From contig NZ_JACAPR010000028.1 of assembly GCF_013385635.1 (NCBI RefSeq), forward strand, positions 192,250 to 256,249: a DNA stretch of 64,000 bases. The letters run 5' to 3'. The DNA comes from Pseudomonas gingeri (GTDB taxonomy: Bacteria > Pseudomonadota > Gammaproteobacteria > Pseudomonadales > Pseudomonadaceae). Each line of letters starts with the position of its first letter. The stretch's first letter is position 1. Under the pieces are notes generated by a model. That model saw only the letters and a list, made by a program, of their open reading frames with translations. It ran no database searches and was not told the origin of the DNA. A program made the position numbers and the translations under genes. This document shows positions 15,679 to 24,735 of the stretch, piece by piece.

Positions 15679-16782
15679 TCACTGTTTCGCCGGCAGCGCC
15701 ACCACGGCGAACGCCTTGCGCAGGCGCAGCATCTCGTCGTCGTTGCCGACGGTGATGCGCAACCAGTTCGGCCAATCGTCCCAGATTCGCCCGACCCGCA
15801 CACCTCGTTGGGCCAGCCCCTGGGCGACGACATCGGCGGGGCGACGCAGGTTGACCATGAAGAAATTGCCCTGGGCCGCCGTGCAGGCGAAGCCCCGCTC
15901 CCGGAACCAGGCCATGCTTGCATCACGAATACGCGCATTGGCGCGCTTGCGTTCCGGCAACAACGTACGATCTTCCAGGCTGGCGATGGCCCCCATCAAC
16001 GATGACGCCGCCGCCACGTTCTGCTCACCGAGCACATTCAGCTTTTCCAGCAGTGCCGACTGGCCGACGGCAAACCCCAGGCGTGCGCCCGCCATGCCGT
16101 AGATCTTGGAGAACGTGCGCAGTACCAGCAGGTCCGGATGTTCCTTGACCAGTGCGACACAACTGGGCGCATCGCAGTAATGTATATACGCCTCGTCAAC
16201 CACCACCAGGGCGTCCGTCGGCTTGTCCCTCAAGACGCGTTCGATCTTCGCCATGGGAGTGAGCGTCCCCGTCGGATTGTTCGGATTGCAGATATAGATC
16301 GTCCCCGACCGCGGGTCCACCGAGAGCATCCGGTCAATATCGTGGGCATGCCCGGCGTCGAGTGGAACCTCATGCACGACTGCCCCATGAGCCTCGGCGG
16401 CCAGACGCGGCGCCTCGTAGGATGGCGTCGCCATCACCAGGCTGCGTGGGCCGGTAAAGGCCAGCACCGCCTGCTGCAAGGCAACCTTGGAACCGGCATA
16501 AATGCCGATGTTTTCCTCCGCAACGCCCAGTTGCCGCGCCAGCAGCGCCACCAACTGATACTGAAACGGGTAGGGATAACGTCCGGACAGGGCAATGCCC
16601 TGCTCCATCGCCCGACGTGCCGTCTCCGAAGGGCCCCAGGGACTCTCGTTGAAATTGAGACAGACCTCACTGGAAGCCTTCGGGCGGGCGGATGACGTCT
16701 CTGAAAATGCCTGGCCTGCCCCACCCAGCAATGGCAATGCAGCCATCCACCCCACCATCGAACGACGTGTGATATCAACCAT
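15679..16782 (-). CDS. Tat-exported PLP-dependent aminotransferase (possible PtaA)
   Basis: A 367-residue fold-type I aminotransferase of the HisC-like class. PLP motifs are CNPNNPTG (165-172), VVDEAYIHY (Asp196) and the Schiff-base lysine in TFSKIYG (Lys226). Unusually it begins with a twin-arginine signal (TRRSMVGWMAALPLL, Arg6-Arg7; cleavage near GQAFS). It would be folded with PLP in the cytoplasm and act in the periplasm. Fluorescent pseudomonads have two known periplasmic PLP enzymes, PvdN and PtaA, that trim the glutamate side chain of pyoverdine. This protein fits PtaA by size and class, but that identity is inferred. Confidence 0.85.
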   Translation of the reverse strand: MVDITRRSMVGWMAALPLLGGAGQAFSETSSARPKASSEVCLNFNESPWGPSETARRAMEQGIALSGRYPYPFQYQLVALLARQLGVAEENIGIYAGSKVALQQAVLAFTGPRSLVMATPSYEAPRLAAEAHGAVVHEVPLDAGHAHDIDRMLSVDPRSGTIYICNPNNPTGTLTPMAKIERVLRDKPTDALVVVDEAYIHYCDAPSCVALVKEHPDLLVLRTFSKIYGMAGARLGFAVGQSALLEKLNVLGEQNVAAASSLMGAIASLEDRTLLPERKRANARIRDASMAWFRERGFACTAAQGNFFMVNLRRPADVVAQGLAQRGVRVGRIWDDWPNWLRITVGNDDEMLRLRKAFAVVALPAKQ

Positions 16783-16958
16783 GAAAAAGCGCTCCCTTGA
16801 TCAGTTGGACTCGATGGCCTTCAAGCCATTCATGAAAAACTGTTATCAAGGGGAACGAAGCGAAAAAAGTACGATTTAGCAACAATCGTGTACCAGAAAA
16901 CCTACAGAACACCGAGCAACAAGCGCACCGGCGATCAGGTCTTCGGGAACAGCACTCG

Positions 16959-17588
16959 TCAGGACGCCGTGCCACGTCGATAAAACGCCAATACCCCGCC
17001 AAGGGTCATCAGCAGACCACCGGTCACCCGGTTGAACACCCGCAGGTGCCCGCCCTGCAAGCGGCTCAGCAGCCGCGCACCGCACAGCGCGTAGAACAGC
17101 ATGATGCTGACATTGAGCAAGGTCAGCACCGCGGTCAGCGTCGCATATTGCGGCAGTTGCGGCTGGCTGCTGTCGATGAACTGCGGCAGGAACGCCGACA
17201 TGAACAGCAACGCCTTGGGATTGGTCAGCGCCACCACGAAACAGCGCACGAACAACCCGACGGAACGCGTTGAGCCTTGCGCTGCCGGCAACTCTTCCAG
17301 GGACCCGGTCGAGCGCAGCATTTTCCAGCCGAGCCAGACCAGGTAAGCCGCGCCCAGCCACTTCACTGCCTGGAACAGCGTCTCGCTGGCCTGCAGCAGG
17401 ATTCCCAGGCCGCAGGCCACGGCCGTCACCAGCAGCGCATCGGCGAGCACCGCCCCGCCCATGCCCCAGGCCGCGGCCCGGATACCGTGGTTGGAACCGT
17501 TGTGCAAGGCCAGCAAGACCGTGGGGCCGGGCATGGCAATGATCGCCGCCGAACTGATCAGGAACAGCAGCAGGGTTGCCAGCGTCAT
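16959..17588 (-). CDS. LysE/RhtB-family amino-acid exporter
   Basis: A 209-residue inner-membrane protein with about six hydrophobic segments. It opens with the family signature: FLISSAAIIAMPGPTVLLAL, then HGIRAAAWGMGGAVLADALL. NPKALLFMSAFLPQF (about 120-135) is the second conserved block. Members export amino acids or homoserine-type compounds with proton exchange. The start at 17588 is the ATG that precedes the conserved N-terminus. It is divergent from the GapN-like gene. Confidence 0.9.
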   Translation of the reverse strand: MTLATLLLFLISSAAIIAMPGPTVLLALHNGSNHGIRAAAWGMGGAVLADALLVTAVACGLGILLQASETLFQAVKWLGAAYLVWLGWKMLRSTGSLEELPAAQGSTRSVGLFVRCFVVALTNPKALLFMSAFLPQFIDSSQPQLPQYATLTAVLTLLNVSIMLFYALCGARLLSRLQGGHLRVFNRVTGGLLMTLGGVLAFYRRGTAS

Positions 17589-17766
17589 GGAGAGTGCCTT
17601 GAAAATGAAAAAACAGCCGCCATTCTGCGGCCTGTCCCGACGCGCATCAACCGCTGGTGCGGTGCTCCGTCGTTTGCACTGGACGGGGCTAAGCTGTTTC
17701 GTGATAAAACAAAGACAAGCACTGAAGCGTTTCAGCGTCTTTCCCACCAGACAGGGTGATAGCCTC

Positions 17767-19392
17767 ATGACCGACCAGAAGCTGCTCGACTCACTGTTTC
17801 CCGCCGCCGCGGACATTCCGGAAAAGTACCGATTCGAAGGCCAGCTGGAGCAACGCGAATACCTGGTCAACGGTACCTTGCGCACCTGGGACGGTCCGCT
17901 GGCACAGGTCCGCAGCCCGGTGTACCTGACCACCGACAAGGGTGATGAACAGGTGATCCTCGGCAGCACACCGCTGCTGGACGCCGACACCGCCCTCACC
18001 GCCCTCGATGCGGCGGTCCGCGCCTATGATCGTGGCCAGGGCGAATGGCCGACGATGCGCGTGGCCGAACGGATCCAGCATGTCGAGGCCTTCCTGCGGC
18101 GTATGCGCGAACAACGCGAGGCCGTGGTCAAGCTGTTGATGTGGGAAATCGGCAAGAACCTCAAGGATTCGGAAAAGGAATTCGACCGCACCTGCGACTA
18201 CATCGTCGACACCATCAATGCCCTCAAGGAACTCGACCGACGGTCCAGCCGCTTCGAGCTGGAACAGGACACCCTCGGCCAGATCCGCCGGGTACCCATG
18301 GGCGTGGCGCTGTGCATGGGCCCCTACAACTACCCGCTGAACGAAACCTTCACCACCCTGATCCCGGCGCTGATCATGGGCAACACCGTGGTATTCAAGC
18401 CGGCCAAGCTCGGTGTGCTGCTGATCCGTCCGCTGCTGGAAGCCTTCCGCGACAGCTTCCCGGCCGGGGTGATCAACGTGATCTATGGCAGCGGCCGGGA
18501 AACCGTCAGCGCCCTGATGGCCAGTGGCAAGATCGATATCTTCGCCTTTATCGGCACCAACAAGGCCGCCAGCGACCTGAAGAAACTGCATCCCAAGCCC
18601 CACCGCCTGCGCGCCGCCCTCGGCCTGGACGCGAAGAACCCCGGGATCGTGCTGCCGGAAGTGGACCTGGACAACGCGGTCAACGAATGTGTGACCGGTG
18701 CGCTGTCGTTCAACGGCCAGCGCTGCACCGCACTGAAGATCCTCTTCGTGCATGAGGCGGTGGTCGACCGTTTTATCGAGAAATTCAACCGCAAGGTACA
18801 GAGCCTGGTGCCCGGCATGCCCTGGGAAAATGGCGTGTCACTGACGCCGTTGCCGGAAGCGAGCAAGGTCGATTACCTCAATGGCCTGGTCGCCGATGCC
18901 CTGGGCAAGGGCGCCAAGGTGGTCAACCCCGGTGGTGGCCAGACCCGCGCCTCGTTCTTCTATCCGGCGGTGCTGTATCCGGTGAATGCGCGGATGCGCG
19001 TGTACCAGGAGGAGCAGTTCGGACCGGTGGTACCGATCGTGCCCTACCGCGATCTGGAAACCGTCATCGACTACGTGCTGGAATCGGATTTCGGCCAGCA
19101 GTTGAGCCTCTTCGGCACTGACTCGACCGAGGTCGGCCGGCTGGTGGACACCTTCGCCAACCAGGTCGGCCGGATCAATATCAATGCCCAGTGCCAGCGC
19201 GGCCCGGACACCTATCCGTTCAACGGGCGCAAGAACTCCGCCGAAGGTACCCTGTCGGTGCATGACGCCTTGCGGGTGTTCTCGATCCGGACCCTGGTGG
19301 CGACCAGGTTCCAGGAGAACAACAAGGCACTGATCAGCGACATCATCCGCAATCGCGAGTCGAGCTTCCTGACCACCGATTACATTTTCTAG
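17767..19392 (+). CDS. NADP-dependent glyceraldehyde-3-phosphate dehydrogenase-like ALDH
   Basis: A 541-residue aldehyde dehydrogenase of the type annotated in pseudomonads as NADP-dependent (non-phosphorylating) GAPDH. MGPYNYPLNETFTTLIPAL and FKPAKLGVL bind the cofactor, and FNGQRCTALK carries catalytic Cys320. The usual ELGGKNP segment reads ALGLDAKNP, so the general-base Glu found in most ALDHs is not at its normal place. This is a family trait to note. The product would make NADPH and 3-phosphoglycerate directly. The ATG at 17767 follows a 178-bp divergent promoter region. Confidence 0.85.
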   Translation: MTDQKLLDSLFPAAADIPEKYRFEGQLEQREYLVNGTLRTWDGPLAQVRSPVYLTTDKGDEQVILGSTPLLDADTALTALDAAVRAYDRGQGEWPTMRVAERIQHVEAFLRRMREQREAVVKLLMWEIGKNLKDSEKEFDRTCDYIVDTINALKELDRRSSRFELEQDTLGQIRRVPMGVALCMGPYNYPLNETFTTLIPALIMGNTVVFKPAKLGVLLIRPLLEAFRDSFPAGVINVIYGSGRETVSALMASGKIDIFAFIGTNKAASDLKKLHPKPHRLRAALGLDAKNPGIVLPEVDLDNAVNECVTGALSFNGQRCTALKILFVHEAVVDRFIEKFNRKVQSLVPGMPWENGVSLTPLPEASKVDYLNGLVADALGKGAKVVNPGGGQTRASFFYPAVLYPVNARMRVYQEEQFGPVVPIVPYRDLETVIDYVLESDFGQQLSLFGTDSTEVGRLVDTFANQVGRININAQCQRGPDTYPFNGRKNSAEGTLSVHDALRVFSIRTLVATRFQENNKALISDIIRNRESSFLTTDYIF

Positions 19393-19416
19393 ATGCTCGT
19401 GTGACCAGGGCTGGCG

Positions 19417-19635
19417 TCAGATACACAGGTACACCGCCAGCAACACCAGCGACAGGACCAGGATGGCTTCCCCGAACAGTTCGAGGGAGCCTTCGCGCTC
19501 CGGGCCATAGTTCCAGCTGACACTCGGCTGGCGCATGGCCCAGCGCCTGTTCGGCTGCTTGTCGAAATGTCCCAGTGCCCAGATGGCGATCCCTATGGCA
19601 CCGAACTCCAGGGCGATGATCAGGAAAAGTGTCAT
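19417..19635 (-). CDS. Small inner-membrane protein, conserved hypothetical
   Basis: A 72-residue protein with two hydrophobic helices, TLFLIIALEFGAIGIAIWAL (2-21) and AILVLSLVLLAVYLCI (57-72). A charged middle of about 35 residues holds NRRWAMRQPSVSWNYGPERE. This hairpin topology is typical of small membrane proteins. It is convergent with the dehydrogenase gene 24 bases away. No function is recognised. Confidence 0.7.
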   Translation of the reverse strand: MTLFLIIALEFGAIGIAIWALGHFDKQPNRRWAMRQPSVSWNYGPEREGSLELFGEAILVLSLVLLAVYLCI

Positions 19636-19817
19636 ACCGCTGTCCTTTCTAGGCCAGTTATCAGGACATTAGGGCGCGATTCGGGAAAAACGTTCGTAAT
19701 GAAATCGGTTTTTTTGCCGATGAAGGTAATCACCCTCATAGTCCCGCCTTGCACTGATCTATCATTGCGACCTGGGTCATTCGGCCGCCGCACTCGCCTA
19801 TCGTCATTAAGAAACTC

Positions 19818-21398
19818 ATGCCACGTATCGACCTACGCCGATTGATCCTGTTGTTGTCGCTTTCCGTCGTCACCCTGACCGCCGGCAACCTGTTCTTTGC
19901 CAGCTACCAGACCCAGCGTAACTTCCTCATGGCCCAGACCCTGGAGGCCAATCGGATCTATGCTCTGAAACTGGCCAGTTCCACCGACAATTTCCTCAAG
20001 TCGACCCAACAGCAACTGGCCTTCAGCGCGGGCCTGATCCCGGATATCTGGAACCAGCCGGAGCAGTTGTGGCAGGAAGTCCATCGACTGCGCCGCCAGA
20101 CCAACAGTTTCAACTCGGTGATCGTCATCCGCGCCGACGGCAAGATCATCGCTTCATCGCCGCTGTCGATGAACCTCACCGGAGCCTTTTCCAGCAGTGA
20201 AGGTTTTCGCCAGGCCAGCGCCCTGCGCCAGCCCTATATTTCCAGCCCCTATATCGGCGCCAACAATCACCTGATGATCCAGATCTCCTATCCGATCTTC
20301 GACGGCGACGGCAACTACCTGGGCTACCTGGGTGCCGGGATCTACCTCAACGAACCGAATATCCTGCATTCGCTGCTGGGCGAACATTACTACCGTGACG
20401 GCTCCTATCTCTATGTGGTCGATACCCAGGGCCGGCTGATCTATCACCAGGATCCGGCGCGGGTCGGCGAAGTGATCAAGGGCAACCCGGCGATCGACGC
20501 GGTGATCGCCGGCCAGACCGGCAGCCTGCGCCTGACCAACTCCCAGGGCATCGACATGCTGACCGGTTATGCGCCAGTGCCGCGGATCGGCTGGGGCGTG
20601 ATCAGCCAGCGTCCCACCGACATCACCCTGGAGGGCCTGAAACGGCTGATGCTGGAAGTCGCCGGCTATGCGGTACCGCTGTTGCTGCTGTCCCTGCTGG
20701 GGATCTGGTGGATCTCGACGCTGATCACCAAGCCGCTCTGGCAATTGGCCAACTCCACCCAGTACTGGGGTTCTTCGACAGCCGCGCAATCGGTGAGCAA
20801 GGTCAAGGCCTGGTACTACGAGGCGGCCCAATTGAAAAACGCCATGCAGAAGGCCCTGATGTCGCTGCACCAGCAACTCGGCCGGCTGAACCAGGAAAAC
20901 GTCACCGACCCGCTGACCGGCCTGACCAACCGGCGCGGCCTGCAATTGATCCTCGACGATTGGGAAAGCCGTCGCCAGCCGTTCGCGGTACTGGCCCTGG
21001 ATATCGATCACTTCAAGCAAGTCAACGACAGCTACGGACACGGCGCCGGCGACCTGGTCCTGCAACACCTGGCCCAGCAGATGCGCCGCCACTCCCGGGA
21101 AAGCGATGTGCTCTGCCGCCAGGGCGGTGAAGAGTTCATGATGCTGCTGCCCGGCACGCCACTGGCCCAGGCCATCCAGGTGGCCGAGCGACTGCGGGCG
21201 GCCATGGCCTATACCGAAAGCCCGAACGGCATTCCGGTCACCGTGTCTCTGGGCGTGACCGACTGGCCACGGGATCGCCAGAGCGTGGCCCTGGCCCTCA
21301 AGGAAGCCGACCGGGCCCTCTACCGGGCCAAGGGCAACGGGCGCAATCGGGTGGAATCGGTCGCGCCGGGAATGCCACTGGACGACACGAACGGATAG
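19818..21398 (+). CDS. Membrane-bound diguanylate cyclase with dCACHE sensor
   Basis: A 526-residue signalling protein that makes cyclic-di-GMP. A first transmembrane helix at about 8-28 is followed by a periplasmic dCACHE-like sensor (about 40-275) with SSPYIGANNHLMIQISYPIFDGDGNYLGYLGAGI split over two strands. A second helix lies at about 280-298. The GGDEF domain starts at DPLTGLTNRR; its active loop is GGEEF (436-440) and an inhibitory RxxD site (RESD) lies five residues before it. It is therefore catalytically competent and subject to product inhibition. The ligand is unknown. Confidence 0.93.
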   Translation: MPRIDLRRLILLLSLSVVTLTAGNLFFASYQTQRNFLMAQTLEANRIYALKLASSTDNFLKSTQQQLAFSAGLIPDIWNQPEQLWQEVHRLRRQTNSFNSVIVIRADGKIIASSPLSMNLTGAFSSSEGFRQASALRQPYISSPYIGANNHLMIQISYPIFDGDGNYLGYLGAGIYLNEPNILHSLLGEHYYRDGSYLYVVDTQGRLIYHQDPARVGEVIKGNPAIDAVIAGQTGSLRLTNSQGIDMLTGYAPVPRIGWGVISQRPTDITLEGLKRLMLEVAGYAVPLLLLSLLGIWWISTLITKPLWQLANSTQYWGSSTAAQSVSKVKAWYYEAAQLKNAMQKALMSLHQQLGRLNQENVTDPLTGLTNRRGLQLILDDWESRRQPFAVLALDIDHFKQVNDSYGHGAGDLVLQHLAQQMRRHSRESDVLCRQGGEEFMMLLPGTPLAQAIQVAERLRAAMAYTESPNGIPVTVSLGVTDWPRDRQSVALALKEADRALYRAKGNGRNRVESVAPGMPLDDTNG

Positions 21399-21453
21399 AC
21401 TGGGCGCCCCGGACGACGCCCAACCGGCCCTAACACCTTTCCAGACCCTGAAC

Positions 21454-21476
21454 CCCCGACGACTTCGGGGACTTCT
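21454..21476 (+). terminator. Weak hairpin between the diguanylate cyclase and patB-like genes
   Basis: CCCCGA (21454-21459) pairs with TCGGGG (21465-21470) and is followed by ACTTCTTT. The stem is short and the T-run is interrupted, so termination is possible but not assured. Confidence 0.35.
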
Positions 21477-21495
21477 TTCGAGATGTGCAACCAGC

Positions 21496-22644
21496 ATGAC
21501 CTTCAATTTCGACACGCTACTCGACCGCCGCAATACCGGCAGCACCAAGTGGAGCCGTTACCCGGCCGATGTCCTGCCCATGTGGGTGGCGGACATGGAC
21601 CTGCCGGTCGCGAACGAAATCACCCAGGCCTTGCACAAGCGTCTTGAACACCCGCAACTGGGTTACAGCGTGGCCCAGGATGCCCTGCGCCAGGCCATCG
21701 TCGCCGACCTCTGGGCCAAGTACGCCTGGCGCGTGCAGCCCCAGGAACTGATTTTCCTGCCCGGCGTCGAGCCGGGTTTCAACATGGCCCTGCGCGCCTT
21801 TGTGCAGCCGGGCCAGAATGTCGTGGTGCAGACCCCCAACTACCGCCCGCTGCGCCTGGCGCCGGGCCATTGGAACCTGCCGAAGGTCGAGCTGCCGTTC
21901 GAGCGCGATGCCCACGGTGACTACATCACCCCGTTCACCGCCCTGCGCGACGCCCTGCAAGGTGGCGGCGCGCTGCTGCTGAGCAACCCGCACAACCCGC
22001 TGGGCAAGGTCTTCCCACGAGAAGAGCTGCAGCAAGTAGCCGATATCTGCCTGGAACAGGGTGCACTGATCATCTCCGACGAAATCCATGGTGATCTCTG
22101 CTTCGACGGCCGCCGGCATATCCCGATCGCCTCGCTGAGCCCGGAGATCGCCCGGCACACCATTACCCTGATGTCGGCGAGCAAGGCCTACAACATCGCC
22201 GGGTTGAAAACCGCCTATGCGATCGTCCAGGACGCCAAGGTGCGCGAGCGCTTCAACGCTGCTCGCGGGGGCATGGTCGACAGCGTCAACGCCCTCGGCC
22301 TGGAAGCCACCCAGACCGCCTACACCGAGTGCGGTCCGTGGCTCAAGGGCCTGGTCGAGTACCTGCAGGCCAACCGTGACTACCTGCAACACGCCGTGCA
22401 GACCCGCCTGCCGGGGGTGGTCATGCAACCGGTCCAGGGCACCTACCTGGCGTGGCTGGATTGCACGGCATTGGGCCTGGAGGATCCGTACACCTTCTTC
22501 CTGGAACAGGCCAAGGTCGGCCTGAGCGCGGGTATCGAGTTCGCCGACGATACCCGGCAGTTCGTCCGCCTGAACTTCGGTTGCCAGCGGGCACTGCTGG
22601 AAGAAGGCATCCGCCGCATGGAAAACAGTCTGCGCCAGCGCTGA
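21496..22644 (+). CDS. PatB/MalY-family cystathionine beta-lyase-like aminotransferase
   Basis: A 382-residue PLP enzyme of the C-S beta-lyase branch of the aminotransferases. It splits cystathionine or cysteine conjugates to a thiol, pyruvate and ammonia. The family opening is YPADVLPMWVADMDL, followed by LLLSNPHNPLGKVF, IISDEIHGDL and the PLP lysine in MSASKAYNIAGLK (Lys230). The length is normal. It could release thiols for sulfur recycling, which would fit the organosulfur genes further along, but nothing links them directly. Confidence 0.9.
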   Translation: MTFNFDTLLDRRNTGSTKWSRYPADVLPMWVADMDLPVANEITQALHKRLEHPQLGYSVAQDALRQAIVADLWAKYAWRVQPQELIFLPGVEPGFNMALRAFVQPGQNVVVQTPNYRPLRLAPGHWNLPKVELPFERDAHGDYITPFTALRDALQGGGALLLSNPHNPLGKVFPREELQQVADICLEQGALIISDEIHGDLCFDGRRHIPIASLSPEIARHTITLMSASKAYNIAGLKTAYAIVQDAKVRERFNAARGGMVDSVNALGLEATQTAYTECGPWLKGLVEYLQANRDYLQHAVQTRLPGVVMQPVQGTYLAWLDCTALGLEDPYTFFLEQAKVGLSAGIEFADDTRQFVRLNFGCQRALLEEGIRRMENSLRQR

Positions 22645-22657
22645 GCCGAGCCGAGCA

Positions 22658-22765
22658 GATCGTTCCCATGCGCAGCAAAGGCATGCAGCCCGTGACGCTC
22701 GGCGTCACAAAGAGCAGACGCAGAGCGTCCAGTGAGGCGTTCCCACGCGGAGCGTGGGAACGATC
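22658..22765. repeat. MITE-like palindromic element, copy 2
   Basis: A 108-bp copy of the element at 4223-4329. It begins GATCGTTCCCATGCGCAG and ends GCGTGGGAACGATC. It lies between convergent genes, so it may act as a bidirectional hairpin. Confidence 0.85.
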
Positions 22766-22780
22766 ATCATGATCATCAGG

Positions 22781-24619
22781 CTAGTAGCGGAACTGCCCTC
22801 CATGAATCGCCTGCAACACCTCGTCGGTGACCGGTACATAAGTCTCGGAACCGGGTAACCAGGCGTAGACCGGATCTTCCCCGACCTGCCCCGGATCGAA
22901 GGCCTCGTTCTTCAGCCGCGTCTTCTGGTACTTGAAGGTGCCGGTGGTTTCCATGCAGGACTTGACCCGCAGGAACAGCGGCACCGCATAGAACGGCATC
23001 TGGCTGCGGGCGAACTGCAGCAGGTCGTCCAGATCCAGCTGTTCCTGGGGCACCGCCGGGGTGATGGCGACCATGCCGGCACGACCATTGGTGTTCCTGA
23101 TCTCCACGCCGTAGGCCACGGCCTCGCTGATATGCGGGTGCAATACGAGGATATTCTCGACCTCGGTGGTGGAGACGTTTTCCCCCTTCCAGCGATAGGT
23201 ATCCCCCAGGCGATCGACAAACTGGGCATGGCCGAAACCGATATCACGGATCAGGTCGCCGGTATTGAAATAACGGTCACCCACCTCGAATACGTCATGC
23301 AGCACCACCTTCTTGTTCTTCTCCGGGTCGGTGTAGCCGTCAAACGGCGCCTTGTCGTCGATCTTGGCCAACAGCAGGCCCTGCCCGCCCTTGCCGACTT
23401 TCTGCATGAAGCCGTCCCGACCGCGACGCGGCTCGCCGGTATCCGGCTCGTACTCCACCAGCGACCACTCGTTGAGGGCAAAGCCGATGGTGTTGTCGAA
23501 ATTGAGGATATTGGAAAAGCCGATATTGCCGTCACTGGCGGCATACAACTCGCAGACCCGGTCGATGGCGAAACGTGTCTTGAACTCGGTCCAGACCCCC
23601 GGGCGCAAGCCATTGCCGATCATCTTCACCACCGGGTTGTCGGCATCGTCAGCGGCCATCGGACGATCGATGAGGTAGCGACACAGTTCGCCGACATAAC
23701 AAAGGGTGGTGGCCTTGAACCGCCGAGCATCTTCCCAGAAATGACTGGCGCTGAACTTGCGGCGGATGGCGAAACCCGAGGCCCCGGCCAGGGCCGAGCC
23801 CCAGCTCACGCACAGGCCGGTGGCGTGATAGAGCGGCAAGGTGCAGTAGATGATGTCGTCGGGCTGCATATCCAGGGCGATCAGGCCGAAGCTGCCGTAG
23901 ACCCGCATCCAGCGCCCGTGCTTGAACACCCCGGCCTTGGGCAGTCCGGTGGTGCCCGAGGTGTAGATATAGAAGCAGGCGTCGTCGGCGTAGATCTGCT
24001 GACTGGTGATCGGGTTGAGCGTCGGATGCTCCTCGCTGACCCGCGCCAGATTGACATAACCCGCCGGCGCCTGGCCCGGATCGCGGGTGGTATCGGCGTC
24101 GGCGAGGAAGTAACAGCTCGATGCTTCGATGGCAACATGTTCGCGCACCGCATCGTAGGCCTCGACCAGCTCTTCGCCGACAATGATCGCCGTCGGCTTG
24201 ACCAGGTTCAGGCTATGGATCAGCACGTTGTTGGTTTGCGCCGTATTGAGCATGGCGCAGATACCGCCGGCCTTGCTCACCGCCAGTACGCTGACCAGCA
24301 GTTCCGGACGATTCTCGATGAAAATGCCGACCACATCGCCTTTTTTCAGGCCACGCGCCAGCAGGTAGTGGGCAATGCGATTGGCCCACTGGTTGACCTG
24401 CCGATAGCTGAACCGGCTGTCCTTGTAGAGCAGGGCCACGCCATCGGGATTGCGCTGCACCGCCTGCTCGAACGACCAGCCCAGGCCGCAGGGTTGATCG
24501 GCCTTGGGCTTGGACAGCTTGACGCCCTTCACCAGCCGGGGAATGGCCCGGGTGATGGTGGGAATCTTGCGCATCATCATGCCCCAGGTAATCATGTCGC
24601 TGTTGCTGTTGCCGTTCAT
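22781..24619 (-). CDS. Long-chain acyl-CoA synthetase (FadD6/FATP-like)
   Basis: A 612-residue AMP-forming acyl-CoA synthetase that activates a fatty acid for later transfer. The adenylation P-loop is YIYTSGTTGLPKAG, the A5 region is YAASDGNIGFSN, and the late core motif is FNTGDLIRDIGFGHAQFVDRLGDTYRWKGENVSTTEVE written over two lines of the fold. The ATG at 24619 follows a strong AGGAGGTG. It is the last gene of a four-gene minus-strand operon. A 9-bp hairpin lies just upstream in the 116-bp gap. It probably supplies acyl-CoA to the LuxI/GNAT-like acyltransferase encoded first in the operon. Confidence 0.88.
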   Translation of the reverse strand: MNGNSNSDMITWGMMMRKIPTITRAIPRLVKGVKLSKPKADQPCGLGWSFEQAVQRNPDGVALLYKDSRFSYRQVNQWANRIAHYLLARGLKKGDVVGIFIENRPELLVSVLAVSKAGGICAMLNTAQTNNVLIHSLNLVKPTAIIVGEELVEAYDAVREHVAIEASSCYFLADADTTRDPGQAPAGYVNLARVSEEHPTLNPITSQQIYADDACFYIYTSGTTGLPKAGVFKHGRWMRVYGSFGLIALDMQPDDIIYCTLPLYHATGLCVSWGSALAGASGFAIRRKFSASHFWEDARRFKATTLCYVGELCRYLIDRPMAADDADNPVVKMIGNGLRPGVWTEFKTRFAIDRVCELYAASDGNIGFSNILNFDNTIGFALNEWSLVEYEPDTGEPRRGRDGFMQKVGKGGQGLLLAKIDDKAPFDGYTDPEKNKKVVLHDVFEVGDRYFNTGDLIRDIGFGHAQFVDRLGDTYRWKGENVSTTEVENILVLHPHISEAVAYGVEIRNTNGRAGMVAITPAVPQEQLDLDDLLQFARSQMPFYAVPLFLRVKSCMETTGTFKYQKTRLKNEAFDPGQVGEDPVYAWLPGSETYVPVTDEVLQAIHGGQFRY

Positions 24620-24633
24620 GGCACCTCCTAATG

Positions 24634-24661
24634 GGTTGGCCCACTGGCTAGCGGGCCAACC
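24634..24661 (-). other. Hairpin immediately upstream of the acyl-CoA synthetase RBS
   Basis: GGTTGGCCC (24634-24642) and GGGCCAACC (24653-24661) form a perfect 9-bp stem with a 10-base loop. On the minus strand it ends about 14 bases before the start codon and just before AGGAGGTG. No T-run follows, so it is not a standard terminator. It may be a processing or translational control element. Confidence 0.55.
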
Positions 24662-24735
24662 GATCCTTTCCTTTGCCTGTCGCCATGGACAACGCCTTCG
24701 CGCACCCGAGCGCGGGAAGGCGCTGCGCCGTACGA

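Noticed and set aside
20154..21548. Long minus-strand frame opposite the diguanylate cyclase
   Set aside because: It has no domain pattern and covers a gene with intact GGDEF and sensor motifs on the other strand.
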